Shown: positions 36,270 to 49,652 of the stretch, piece after piece
How the letters are laid out: the number at the start of each line of letters is the position of its first letter
Position numbering within the stretch: position 1 is the stretch's first letter
Assembly: GCF_901933205.1 (NCBI RefSeq)
Contig: NC_044573.1
Coordinates: forward strand, 62,797,993-62,861,992
DNA: 64,000 bases
Reading direction: 5' to 3'
DNA from: Camarhynchus parvulus
Taxonomy: Eukaryota; Chordata; Aves; Passeriformes; Thraupidae
Notes under the pieces: generated by a model
Databases searched by the model: none
Told to the model about the DNA's origin: nothing
Seen by the model: the letters and a program-made list of their open reading frames with translations, nothing else
Translations under genes and position numbers: made by a program

Positions 36270-39200
36270 TAGTTTTTCAATAAGACATAGCCTACTTTTG
36301 ATAACCTGATTTTACCAGACAGGTTATGTGCACAGCCTCATTTTCAGTTAGCAGAAGGCAGCTTCAGAAGCCACCTGTAGGATGCTGCAGTTTCTTCCTT
36401 ATAACCTTGAACCTGTTCTCAACTCATTCTCTCTTTGTCATCTCCTCGTAGCACTGTCCTAAAGCCTTCATATTTTGTTTGGATCTGACAGAGGGAATTT
36501 TTCTTTAGAAACAACTGCTATTGTGTATTCATGTGCAAGAAAAGTCAACAAATGGAAACCAAGCTCTCTGTTCCAACTTCGTGGATAATATTGAGAAAAT
36601 GGTATGTTTGAATACATGCAATGAGAAAAGACTTTATATTCCTGTCTTTAAAAAAAACCCAAATAAATAGTTTTATGTAATAATGCATTATTAACCTTTC
36701 TTGTGAATGAAATTAGAATCTTTAAAATTATTGTTTGGCTAAAGAAGAGGGGAAAATACTATGTTTTGTCAACACATGCAATAACATTTTCTTTACAGAA
36801 TGTCCATAATCTCAAAGTATTTTGATTATAAATTAATGATAAAGTGTTTTGGAAGTCCAACAGAAACCACAGAAGTTGAATTTAGATTTATCCAATATTG
36901 TTACCAGATTCCTGGGAGAAAAACTAAACATTACTGCAAAGTTCCTGATAAACAACTTTGCTAGATAAAATGGTTATATAGATACTAATTGAGCCCATAC
37001 TCAAATTCAAATTATAAAACACATTAGAACCTGCTGTGAAATTTCTGAAATTATATGCAACCTAAGAGTGAGCATTGACAAAGGTTTTGCCACTAATTTC
37101 TACTTTCCTGACTGTGAATTTCATAAGTTCACAAGTTTAGGTTTTTTTTCCTGTCTAGCAAAGATATGTTTTAAATACTTTTGCACTTTTGTGAACTGTG
37201 TTAGCTCACCTACATTAATAAAAGAGACTGGGAAGTATGAGGAAGGAATTATGACAAGAACTGATAGAACCAAGTGCTTGCCTGACACTGAGGCCAGTGA
37301 ATGCTATGACTTACATGATATATATTCTTTTAACCTTAATAGCAGTTTCTCTTTTCTTAAATAACCTTATTTAGGCATATATCTCAAATCAATAAACAAA
37401 AAATAAACTTCCAGGTGCTGAATAACGCTTGAACACTAATATATACATATTTCTAGACAGACCATGGGTGATTAAATATTCATTACGAAGTCCTCAGTTC
37501 CTTTAGCAGCAGCAGAAATTTTTCAGGAAAATAGGCCTTTGTGATAGGTATATGAGTGACCCAGAGACTCTTGCCATATCAATTGCTGCCATTTTGTATT
37601 CCTTGTCCCCCAACAAAGAAGAGAGAGGTACTGCAGAGCTGACCCTTAATATTAACAACTTTCATCACTATTGGATCAAATTAATCCAAAGAGATCCAGT
37701 ACACAATAACTAGAAAGGTCAGATTCAAATAGTAGAAAGCAAACCACCTGACTACCAAGCAGTGCTACTGATAAAAGCAATTTTTGCATTTCCAGCAATT
37801 CAATCGACTGCAGTTTTCCCATCTGCAAAACAGCTACATTTTCATACAGTCTGTGTATGCTGAGATGATTAATTAGAACACATCCATAAAATAGTTAGTG
37901 CATGAAAGTCTTAGGTAAATGCTAAATCTTAATACCTGGTAATATTATTAATTTAAAATTCCTTTGTGCCCTATGACAGAAACAGGACATTGACACTTAA
38001 TACAAGTGAAATAAAGCTTGAAGTGATGGGGAAACCAATGGTATCTTCTTTAAATCAATAACAGTGTGAAAACAAATGACCATTTAGCAACAGATACCTG
38101 AAGACATGCTCACATGCTATATTACCTCCACTCTGAAGACTCCCTTATACAGCTTTGCTGGTATATATATAAATTTCTCCATTCAGCTCCCTATTTTCTT
38201 TCAGGGAGCTATTCTACTGAGATGTAGACAGTTTCTATCTCAAAATCTATTTGTATTTTTCTGGTTTCCTCTTCCAGCTGCTTCTTCCTTGCTTTCCATC
38301 ATGATTGTATTTACCTCTGTCAGGCTTTTTCTCTCTGTTATTTTCAGCTGTCTCATTGTTCCCAATCCCTAGTGACAGCCCAAGCACTAAAGGATAACGT
38401 ATTTCCTTCCTTGTACCTAAAATGTGTAACTAAACTTGATTTAAAATAAACATAATGGTGCAAAACCCCCAAAACAAGACACTAAATAAATCCCCAACTT
38501 GGAAAAACTGAGAAGGCAGTAGTAGGAAGACGTGACCCTCCCAATTATGCTGTCTGCAGTCCTGACCCAGGCTCCTACTGAAGGAAACTGAGCTCTGCTG
38601 CATCTGCCTGTCTGTCATAGCCCCCTGACCATCAGCGGGATGCCATCCTGGATAGAAACATCTGTGTTGTTTCTAAAAGATATTTCATTTCCTAACTACC
38701 TCCTTTAGTCTCTGCTGCATGAGCCAGCCTTTTGAGATAAAAAACAGTAATATCCAAAAATACTTTTCAACTCTTCATCTCTGCCAATTTTTTTTTTAAT
38801 GACAGTTCTGCAGGTAGAAAGTTTTTCCATTACACCATTACAATATATAATGTTCACACAACAAGAGAAATACTGACAGTGAAAGCAACTAGAAACTTTG
38901 AAATAAAATATTTTAGATGTGGTTGGAAAAAAAATATATCAGTGGTAAATAGTTGGACTCAAAATTCTGGGTTTTAGTGTTTTAATATGTCCAGCTCAAT
39001 CACTAGGACAACAGATAAAAAGTCTCAGCTTTTCTAAACCATTTCATGTTGTCTTAAAATGCTTTTTAGCTAATCCATAGCAATTGCTCATAGATTCAAG
39101 AATAGGTGGTAATTTCAGCATACATTTCCCCTCTCAAATTATAATATCTACCTATATATCACATTGGACTAGAACAGAAGATAAAATTTTACCTAATTTG

Positions 39201-40687
39201 AGCAAATAAAAATTAAAAACTTGTTTGAAACGTAACAGTGTATTTGTGCCAGGAGAAGTAACTATCATTTATTTCCCATTTCCCATGAGGAAGTCATATC
39301 GAGAGCTGCAGTGTTTGTACTCTTTCTGCAAATCTGTGGGCTATATTTGTGACATCTCTTCTGCCATTTTGTTTATTAACTGATCATACATAAGTAGACA
39401 GTGATATGACTCTTCCAAGCTAGATTACTCCAAGTAGTTTCCAGTAATTTAAAATGACATTTCCATTTACACAGATCCTGTCCTTTTAGAGTTCATTTTT
39501 ATTCAGCACGTAAGCTAAAGGAAAACAATTCTTTACATTTCAGATCATGACTAAATTACCAGTTTTACTACTTCACCTAGCCAGAACTTATGCAAAAAGT
39601 TTTGTATACTCATCAGTGTGTAGGGAAAAAACATCTTCCCTGTTCCTTTGATACCAAAACACCAGTAAATTAAAAAAATCCCCACAGCTCCAGAGCATAA
39701 TGTTGGTTGATTCTGTTTCATCACAAAAAACAAAAGGCCTTAAAGCATACTATACAGAGCAGTGGTGCATGGGGAGGTTTCAACATGGTTTGAAAAATTA
39801 GTTTAGATGGTGTTAAATCAGGAACTGATACCTGACTAACATTTCATACGGTCAGTTTCCTGTTCAGAAATAGAAAAAGACAAGGAGAATACATGAAATT
39901 CACTTAAAATGATGAATGAAGAAAGCAAGCTTTTTTGGAGTAGATTTTTAAGGAAACAAACACCACAGGAATAAAAACTCCAAGGGAAATTAACCATTTA
40001 AATTATTATTTACCCTCTCAAAAGATTTAATCTGCTCTTGGTATTTTCTCTTCTCTAACTAAAAGCCTGTCATGGAATGAGATTCATCCATGTTGTGGGA
40101 ATTAACTCCTTTAAAATTTGACTCAACTTTTAAAATGCTTCTTTATTTTTAACACAGACATTCACAAGCACAGCAATCCAATTAAGCTTCCCTCTCCTCA
40201 AAATTTTTGATGGCTTAGATATGATATTTTTTTTTTAGTTATCTGGGCTATCGCCACACAATTTTCACTTAGAAGGCATATTTACAAGTAGTTTTTTCAG
40301 ATAAAACTTTTCTTGATTTGTAAAACCCACTGTTGTAAACAATGCCATAATGTGTCACAATTCCTGTAATGGGTTTTCTAGGCAAAGATTTCTTCTCCAA
40401 AAAAGCTTATTTCCCTTGTTGATCCAGGATGGTGTTTTTTTACACTGCCATTTTCCTCTAGCTCTAAATCAGCAGAGAAATGCTTCCTGCTAGAAAATAG
40501 GAAACCAAATTTTGGAACAAATACAATTTTGGCAAGGAATTCCTTCTGAGGGAAACTATAGACCCATGAAGTCAGTTAGACCATCTGTCTAAATCACTTT
40601 GGAGTCATTCAGATATTTGTAGGAAATTAATTTTGTACAGAATCTGGAAGTGAGAGGAAACCATGGTCTCTAGATATCCCAACCCTT
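36270..40687. other. Intergenic, no gene seen
   Basis: AT-rich sequence downstream of TBC1D32. All open frames are short, the longest about 98 codons, with no splice signals or known product. No transposon is recognised. A distal TBC1D32 poly(A) signal lies at 36662. Confidence 0.6.
36662..36667 (+). terminator. Poly(A) signal AATAAA, distal candidate
   Basis: Second hexamer, about 540 bases after the stop, followed by AGTTTTATGT. It would extend the 3' UTR to roughly 0.55-0.6 kb. Which signal is used cannot be told from sequence. Confidence 0.3.
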
Positions 40688-41214
40688 TCAGACTCCCATG
40701 AAAATTAAATTTGATGAATTTTCAGCCAAGTCACTTGAAGCCATGCAACTTTGTCCCTTAGAGAAACTAATTTTATATCCTGAGTAATTGCCTTGACCTT
40801 CAACATGTAGTAGACTTGAAGCTTCCAAAACATCCTGAACTGAAGAAGTGGGAGAATTATCAGTGTAGTGTTTAACAACCACTGTTCTGGTTTTAGTCTG
40901 CAACACTTCTGCAGCTACCACTGTAGCTATTCTTGGTGCCAGCTGTTTCACACAGCTATGGACAACATCATGCAACTGACTAACACACTATGCCAAGGAA
41001 AACAGGGATATCTTCCACCCTGAGTCAGCTAGCTCATCCTCTCTGGTGAATAATGATGGGACAGTGTGCCTCAACAGAATTTTGACAACAGATTTCATCA
41101 AATATTTTCCAAAAGCACAGTGATTATTTTCAGGGCGGCAAACCCTTTTAAATGTCTCTCATTAAAAAAATAGTCTACCTCACCATCAGCACTGCCCCCC
41201 AAAATTGCAGGGAA
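40688..41214 (-). pseudogene. Possible decayed coding fragment, unidentified
   Basis: Read on the minus strand, three adjoining open stretches look protein-like: 41214-41101 (38 codons, including HLKGFAALKIITVLLENI), 41098-40991 (36 codons, HTVPSLFTREDELADSGWKI) and 40987-40691 (99 codons, HDVVHSCVKQLAPRIATVVA). A frameshift separates the first two and an in-frame TAG the last two. There is no clear start, splice site or poly(A). I do not recognise the family, and chance cannot be excluded in AT-rich DNA. Confidence 0.3.
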
Positions 41215-41863
41215 CTATTTAAAACATAATACTCATTACAGAAAAATAGTAATACAGAACTGCTGGAACATGCTGTTTCAGGCAGATAAAAATTTTTAAT
41301 AAGCTGCTACCTTCTGTAATCCCTGACTGAGCAATTAATAGTCTCATTGTTTGCACCACTCTGATTCCTATCAGATCCTTTCACTAGCTGCTTTATATAA
41401 TTAAAACAGCAGAAGGATATCATCTTATTTTGTGAGGGTTGTTTTCTAGATGCTCAGGTGGGGTGTGGAAGCCCCATCAGGGTTGCAAGGTGAACCTGTA
41501 ACATGACTAATAGTGTGCACATGGAAAAATGTCTCCTCCACTTGTGTCACAAGCACTTAAACTGTCATTTGTTACAGTAGAGAAGATGAAAGTGTAAAAT
41601 AGCAAAGTAAGAATAGTTTGTTTCCCCCAACATGAACTTATTCCTACTAAAAATTTCAGCCACTGAAGAAGTTTGAAAGGTTTAAGGAAATACATTAACA
41701 TTCTTTATGGTACGTCATGGTCTGGTTTGTGAGCAGCCAGTTTGACTTGACTTTGAAGAGCAGAGGAGGTAAATGTCAGAACTGGTCTTCCAAATTACCC
41801 TTTCAGAAGATAAAAATGGGCCAGAAACTTGAAAAAAACCCCAAATATTATTTCTGATTCTAA
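41215..41863. other. Intergenic, nothing seen
   Basis: AT-rich spacer between the possible coding remnant and the solo LTR. Confidence 0.6.
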
Positions 41864-42423
41864 CTAAGTGTCCTGGTTTAGGGCAAATTTAGGGAGGAAA
41901 TCTCTGAAGGCATCCCTCTAGAAAGCAAATTCAAGTGGCCCCTCCCCCCACCCAGTTTGGGAGACAAAAATCTCTTTAGAGAAAACTGGAAAAAACCCCT
42001 GTTTATTTAACAAGCAAAGTACTCACAAAACAAGGAAAAATGAATAATATTAAACAATGGAACTTCTCTGGGTGTTCTTCTGCGTTTTCCATCCAGAGGT
42101 GGTTTGAAAAGTTCCAAGAAAAAGAAAAAACACAGTCTAGGGAACTTCACTGCCTCAGCTTGCTAAAGAAAACTAACTAAAAAGCAAAGGAGAGCTTTCT
42201 CCCACTGTCCATCCATGCTGCAGACAAGACAGTCTGTGAGAAGGGAAGCTGAAGCTCTTATCTCTGTGTTTTTGAATACAACCACCTCAGACATTCCACT
42301 GCTTCTCCTTCTCCCCTTCTTTGCTCTCAGATCTACTTTTAAAGGTGCAAAAACTTATTTCTGGGCTGAACAGATGAATAGGGATACCAATTCAGCATTA
42401 TAAAGTCACCCCAGGACACTAAG
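41864..42423. mobile_element. Solo ERV LTR with 5-bp target duplication
   Basis: The LTR is 41869-42418, 550 bp, starting TGTCCTGG and ending CCAGGACA, an exact 8-bp terminal inverted repeat with the canonical TG...CA. CTAAG flanks it on both sides (41864-41868, 42419-42423). A 5-bp duplication fits an ERVL- or ERV-type integrase. No internal retroviral sequence adjoins, so it is a solo LTR left by recombination. It is a longer relative of the fragment at 11232. Confidence 0.92.
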
Positions 42424-45400
42424 AAAGCAAGCTCAGCACCTATAATAAAACAAAAGTTTTCCTTCAGGAAAAACCATGGTAAGGCCCACAGCAGATTTTC
42501 TTTGGCACATAGCTTTCATTTCAGCTTGCTGATTGAGCTGTCCTTTTCTTCCACTATATATCACAGCTGCCAGTATGTCACCTACAGCTTTTTAAAAAAC
42601 AACAGTGAAGTTACACAACAATTGCAACAGTAGAAGATAACAAAGTCATCTTAGGGGCACTTCGGGGTACAAACTGCAAAGGAGTACTTGAACAATTACT
42701 TGCAAATTCCAGATTGATGACAATACAGTCAACTCAGATTGATTTTGGACTCTCACAATGTGGTTTTGGATCAACCACGGGGTTTTTTTTCAGCCTCTTT
42801 CAGCCTTTTCTCCAGAACCTCTGACATTAACCACAGCCTCTTCGCACAGGGGTTTGTTCAACTTGCTACTCTTTAAAAGTTGCCACAGGTCCTAACAGAA
42901 ATCCGTCTGGAAGCTTGTCATAAATTGAATACTCTGAGTGTTACTTAAAAGTATGAGCAATATGGAGAACTCCACAGATATGCCTTCAAATGTCTTTCGA
43001 CAGGAAAGGGTTGTGCTTAGCTCCTCATTACACATCCCTCCTCATGGGCAATGGCATGCAAATCGAGTTCTCCATGCTGCAAATCCAGAGCTGTAGAATA
43101 TGGAGAAGAATGTTTGGTCTCGCTCCACCTTAGCTCATGCAAGATATTCAGGAAAGAGCCTTCGCCTTTGTATTTGTAACAGCAGTTTCTATTGCTATTT
43201 CAAAAGAATTCAGGTCATGGGACGGAATGTATGAAGGATTCCTTGAAATACAGTAGCAATTTCATGGTTTGTGTTTATGAAAAAAACATTCACAAAAAGT
43301 TATATCCCTTGGTCTTTGTGCTGCTCACACAGACCAAGGGACATAGCTGCACATTATCGCTGTAGCAAAACATTCAACTTTACTTCATTGGCCGTGTAGT
43401 AAAGGCCAATGTTGACACTTTTTTTTTATTTAATCCTGATGACAAATTCACTAAAATTATATTATTTGCAAATTCTACCTCAAAAGTTTCGTCTGTGAAT
43501 AGAGAAAGCAATGCTAACACAAAATCTTTTTCACAAAAAAAGTAAATTAAGGAATTTAGGCTAGATATGATGGGTAAGTTAATATGTAGTTCAGATATAT
43601 TTGATCTGTCCAAAGAAATTAGTTTTGTGTGTTCTGCTTGCAAATATAATTTTAGCATCGTAAGCTCAGTGCACAAGGCAAAGCACTCAGTTTAAAACTA
43701 TAGCTTGGAAAAGTACATGCTTTTCTCTGTTGGCCTCAAATTAACATTATATTAAGATAAATCATTACCTATACAAAGAACAGTATTGGGAATTTTTTCA
43801 GAAATATCTTATTTTTATTAACTCCAGAGCACCTGACCTAGTAAGATGAGGTTTTTGTTCTTATAGAGCTGAATGTTAGGTAAAGTTCCTAGCTGGGTAT
43901 TGATATGTAGAGTGAGAGCTCATCAATTTCAGCAGAACTTTGAGCAAACATACTTTGATCATTTGTGAGGTGACTGCAGTTTCATAGATTGCAATTATCA
44001 GTTAAAAGTTCAATTCTTTCCACAAAGTAATCAGCCAACAAAGATTAGCTCATTATGCAAATACAGGCAGTGAACACTGCGTGCACAGTGATGTAGCAAA
44101 GACGTACTAGCAGCCAGCTACTTAAGGTACAGAGAGAAACCAGAGCTTAAAACAGTAAATGTAATAATAAAAAACAATTAGAAGGAGCATAAAGATTAGG
44201 TCTGAGACTAAGAAATTAGAAAAGAAATAACTATCAAATTAGTATGCCAGCATGAAGCTGGAAAGCAAGGCCCTTCATAAAATAATCAGAGCACAACAGA
44301 GACCATCTGAATTTAAAATTGCACTTTCAATGGATATGAAAGCATCATCTGCCTGGAACAACAATCAGCCCCTAGGGGTACATGAGCTCTTACCCTACTG
44401 TAGAATGGTGTTTTCTGTGCAATGCTTTGCTATGTTTGCACAACCATAAATTTCTTGACAGAACCCATTTTTTTAGAAGTACCAGTGTATTGACCTGAGG
44501 CAGTTCTTTTGAAATATCTTACAGTGAAAATTCTCTATAAACACCTGGCCAATATTTAGAAAACCCTCCTTGCCTTACCCAAGATCAAGCTCTTCCTACC
44601 CTCCCAGTCTGGCTGTTCTGAAAGCGGTGGCAACTATACCAAGAGCAAATTTTCAGGCAAGAGTGATCAATTTTGAACTAGCATGTCTTTTCCCATATCT
44701 ACGTCAGCCTAGCAAGTTCAAATCTCACAAAAAAAAAACCTTCAAACTCTGAACACCTTCTTACAAAATGGAGAGCTCAAATAATTCCAGGTTTTCAATG
44801 AGAAAAAATAAATCTGGAAGTTCCAACTCTATACATTTGCTTAGATATTGTCATTCTAATAGCACTACAACAGATAGTAATTCTTGGAAACTTGCTCAAA
44901 GAAACATACTTGTTTCAAAGTTTGGGGCATCACTCAACACCTGGCATCCATTTCCTTTTGTAAGCATTCAAATTGACATATGTACTCAGATCCTTATGAA
45001 GGTATTGTTCATATCTTCAGAAGGATCAAAGCCTTTAAAAATCATGTTTGGATGTTCACAGCCACCCATGGGTGTGTGCCATAAGAATTTATTCAGTTTT
45101 GCTTTACAGTATTTTGGTCACTCAGTTAGTTCAAATATACTGATCACTGATACATTACCATTCAATATCTAGCTGAAAATTGTTCACTGCTTTACAATGT
45201 GATCTTCTTCAGGCTTTATCCACAAGCCACCAATAATCCATATCTCAACTGCTTTTTGGAAAGCAGGAAGCAATAATGGATTTTAATTAGCCACATACAG
45301 AAGACTGCTTTGTTTCTCTCTCTTCAAATTGAGACTAACCCCATATTATTCTGCAAAGAGCTATTCATTTCTTTGTGAAGAGAGAATGCTCTTAAAGAAA

Positions 45401-46574
45401 ATCTGTTCAGAAAAGAAGCAATGCAGCACTTCACCTGGTCTAGAGATGAAAGGTACAAAAGCTCTTAAGGAGCAAAGGCTGTTCAGCAAAGAGAAGGAGT
45501 TCAGGCTGGAAAAAAATTAATGCCCTTCACTAACAAAAATGTAGGGATTAAGCACATGCACAGTTTGATTGAAAACACATTCCTTGCAGTAAGTTAGACT
45601 GAAAGGGAAACAAAAGTATTAGAACCTGATATAGATGAGAAGTTTGCAAAAGAGGAATTACAGAGGAATTAGTGACAAAATATTTTGGTTTCTTAAATTT
45701 CCAAGTAAACACTGACAGTTAATTGGAGAAGGAAGAAGTGAAAGAAAAAAACCAAAAAAAATCCTCAAACTGCTACAAAAAAAATAAAAATGCTGCTAGA
45801 TAGTTGTCTTTTGCTGATTAACTTCTAATAAGACCTAAAGTTTCAGTTCCACATAGCAGGCAAATGCCAATAGGAGAAATGCATTTATAATTTGTGATCT
45901 TGATAAAATTATGATACAGGCCACTTCCCATAACACCGAAAGAATTAAGACCCAAATACCTAAGAGTATTTTGGCTAATCTGCCTTTGATATTTTAAGAT
46001 TCACTGCTGTTTTCTGATCTAACTCAGTAAACATTTCAGCCTGTGAAGCTTCAGGCAGGGAGATTGCCAAACCAAAGTCAAACTCTAAAATTTACACCTG
46101 GCTTTTCTATAATTCCTAGATCTATACCAAATAATACCTAAATCTTGGATATAATCTCAGCCTGCCTGCCTGTGCACCAGAGGTCAGTAAAAGAAATTTA
46201 CACCAGCTACTAGTGCTACATGTATAACCTTTCAAAAGAAACTGTAAAGATCTGTTATTTCACAACCTAAGGCCTCTGTGTTTACCAGGAACACTTTTTC
46301 AAGTTCACCTCTTTTTCTGTACTGTTTGTGGACATGACAGTGATCCTTATTTGCACTGCTTCAGTTTACCTCGAGTCCAGTTTGCCCGCAACACCAGAGC
46401 TGCAGCAGGCTCAGAAACAGCTGTGGATTAAACCAGTAGAGATTAATGAATTACAGGCCAGAGTTCTTCAACATAAGCTTTTTAGCTAATGACCCACCCC
46501 AAATTATATCAGCACTTAGACAAACACTTATTTGCATAGCATTTCTCCTTGTTCTCTTTCTGCTTCATCTCTAG
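42424..46574. other. Intergenic, no gene seen
   Basis: AT-rich sequence with one strong short hairpin at 43306-43340. The longest open frame (44768-45172, 134 codons, plus) has no recognisable product. Confidence 0.6.
43306..43340. repeat. Short hairpin, 15-bp stem with one mismatch
   Basis: CCCTTGGTCTTTGTG (43306-43320), loop CTGCT, CACACAGACCAAGGG (43326-43340). Outer bases TATAT and ACATA extend the stem with one more mismatch. Confidence 0.9.
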
Positions 46575-46659
46575 GAGCTGGGCAGGAGCACGTGGGGCCA
46601 CAGCTCTGTGAGGCTCAGTTTGTCCATGGCTCCGCGATGACATGCGCCACTTGCAACAG
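46575..46659 (+). other. Isolated exon-like block
   Basis: A pyrimidine-rich tract and CTAG (acceptor at 46573-46574) precede it and a consensus donor CAG/GTAAGC follows. The 85-bp block is GC-rich with several CpGs in AT-rich surroundings. The third frame is open, with AGQEHVGPQLCEAQFVHGSA followed by MTCATCNR; the other two have stops. I recognise no family and see no partner exon, so it may be a lncRNA exon, a relic or coincidence. Confidence 0.3.
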
Positions 46660-49594
46660 GTAAGCTCAGACCTGATAAGTTCCCAGCAGATCCTTTGAAA
46701 CACAGAAGTCTTTAGGTTTTTTATTATAATGTCTTTCTGAACCCCTGCTAAAAATTGAATTTGTATTTTGCATTAAAAATTGAAAGAGCAGCAAGGCAGG
46801 TGCTCCAGCAGGCTAGTGTGGGAACCACACCACAAACAAAGCAGTAAGAATATTCTGGCCATCCTTTCCAGGTCTGGATAAATTATTACTACGATTTCTT
46901 TCTTTTTCTCCTCTCTTCTACAGCATTTGCTAAAAATTTTTATTTTCTTCCTTCCCCCCCCCCCCCTTTTGTTCCTCTCAACACCTGTTTTGTGACAACC
47001 AAAGAGTGAAACAGTGGCAACTTGATAGTCTGGCAGCTGGCCGATGTCAACCTCACACAATCTGGTTTCTTCTGATATGGCTAATCGTGTATGGTCTGCA
47101 CTTTAAGAGGAAATCAAATACATTGACTCCAATTCTTAGAGCACCTTTGCTATTCTTCCACACAGAAAATGAACAACTATTTTTGGTATTTTCTACATTT
47201 TTGTAGCACTGGTAAATAACGTAACTCTTTGGGTTTTGCTGCCTTTTTTTTTTTCTTAATAGATAACATTTACCTCATTCCCATCCTTTCAGATGTTACT
47301 TTCCCAGTGTACTGATGAATGGTGCCGTGCGACTTTCACCATTTCCACAGCATCATCAATAGCCAAGTTCAGCTTAAGGCAATTTAGGAATTCAGCTATG
47401 GAAAATCTCATTTATTCTAACCCACTTGAAAGGATAAACCAAATCATAATGCGTGATCAACTGAACAGATAGCAGGATTTGCTACAGTGGCTGTATTAAG
47501 AGGGCATTATTTCCAAATGCAGAGAGAAAAATATGTCTGTGACAGTGAATACAGAATGAAATTTTGAAGCCCTTCCCAAAGTACTGTTGCATTCATGTTT
47601 AATATCCAGATTTCAAAGGCATATAACTAAAGAAATTGATCAAAGCATAATCAACCAAACCTTAACCAAATATCTGGGTAGAATCTTTTTAGTGATGATA
47701 CTTGTGTGTACGTCAGTACAGCAGAGGAAATCAGTGATCAATTCTGCATGTCCTTTTCTGAAGTATAGAAACAGTTAACTCAGCAACTTGTCTTGCAGAC
47801 TTGCAAAAACAATCCAAAGACCCCTGTACAATAAGTTATAGTCAATTTTCGCAGGTTGATGCACAATTCTGTTTATGATTAAGCCACCTCAACCCTGCAT
47901 ATAGTAGTTGGCAAAAGAATTAACAGACATTTGCTGATTTTCCTTACCATTTTTCACAATATCCAGCTTCTTCTAGCAGGAGATTCTTGCTTTCAACACT
48001 GTTCAGGATATACACCTCCGTTACACTACTGCCACTTCAGTCAGCATAGCCAAACAATATTTCTTATTATACCCCAAAACAAGTTTCTCTCCATGTTGCG
48101 TACAGACTGATCGTTTGTGCCTATGGTCTTAGGGCCCCTCATGGTCCTGTGTCTGTACTTTTTTGTTGCCATCTCAGGATTGTTATTTGAGCTCCTTAAT
48201 GGTTCTAAATTATCTTTGCTCTGAGGTGCAAACTCAGCAGACCTTATTTCTGACTGGTACGCATGTTTATTACAGGACAGCTGAAAATTTGTTCTTTATA
48301 GCTGTGTTTCACTAAGAGAATCTATCAGCACAAAGAATGTATTTATTATCCTGTATTTTGTCATGAAAAAATATATATTCCCAAAGATAAAAACTTTCAT
48401 AGCCCATGAACAGTTAATGACTTTCAGCAGCATTTGATGTTCCTGACCAAAAAAGTACTTGGAGAGGAGATGGGGCATTGGTATTTTTGTTCCACAAAAC
48501 ACCCAGCAAAACACCCTGTCCTTTTCTTGACCCAAAAGGTTTTCACTACATTTCCTCTCCCCTGTCCAGCTGAGGGGAGCAGTCATAAAAAAGTTTTGGT
48601 GGGCACTTGATACACAGCTGGGTTGAACCCAACCATACCAGTCTGGAAAAAAGAAAAGTATCTTACAAATGTTGTCTTACTGGACACCAATTATTCTGTT
48701 TTAAAGGTATTTTACTGGTGCAAACTCTTCTGTCTTAAGCAAAGCAATATTGGCTACACCATGGCAGACCTGAATGCTGTCTACAATAGCCCCAGGGGAG
48801 CTATTACCACTATCCATTGCCATAGGCCAGTGATTGCAGTTCAGGAGGATTCTTTCCCTGTTGATGCATCATGCCAGGTATTGAAATAAGACTGAGTAGA
48901 AGCAAATTAAGCTATATGCCAGCGTGGGTGGAATTTTAATGAGAATAGAAGCTCCATTGGCATCAGCAATATTCCCAGCAAATTTTCTCTTTTTCCATGG
49001 ATATCAGAGCATTAGATGAACTTCCCCAGTTATATTCTTTAATAGAAACAAATAGGCTCTTTTAGACGTCATAAGGAATCTACCATCATCCATGAAGTAC
49101 TGCATTTCTTCTTCCCCTTAGAAAACAAAAATTCAGAAGGTTTTGATCCCCCTTCCTTTTTAATTCTGCTTTCCCTTGCCCACTGTCCTCACACAAATAG
49201 CAAACGAGTGGGATGTACATCCTGGGAACAGACCCTGCCCTAGCTCATTACCCCTCCACCACCATCACCTGAGCCATGACTGCAAGTTACAGGCAAGTGA
49301 ATGGACGCTGGTGAGAGCCTGAGGTGTGTCAGCTAGCCAGCCATGCTTTCTGCACCTACTGCCAGAACTGAACTTTCAATCACTTAAGAGCTTATTTTAA
49401 GTTCACACTGGCCTCTGAAGAACTCAGGGTAATTTTCTCATCTACTTAAACCTCATTGATAACACACTTGTTCTTTTATTTGTATGTAAAAGGGAAGATT
49501 TGGTGGCATATCTTTCATGTGCTTGGCAGTACTTGCTATGGGGAAAGCACTGAATAAATAACAGAAAGGAACAATCATCTTACTGTTATCACTT

Positions 49595-49652
49595 TGCTAA
49601 GAGCTACACGTGTAAAAAGAGCTACATGCTAAGAGCTACACATGTAAAAAGA
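49595..49652. repeat. Direct repeat, 26-bp units, 32-bp period
   Basis: TGCTAAGAGCTACACGTGTA plus AAAAGA (49595-49620) recurs at 49627-49652 with one G-to-A change. GCTACA between them is a partial third copy. Confidence 0.9.

Noticed and set aside
44768..45172. 134-codon plus-strand frame
   Set aside because: Serine- and asparagine-rich composition as expected from AT-rich sequence. No domain or promoter.
48623..48889. 88-codon frame ending at CCAGGTATTG, a donor-like site
   Set aside because: No credible acceptor or start and no recognised family. A donor-like GT alone is weak evidence.
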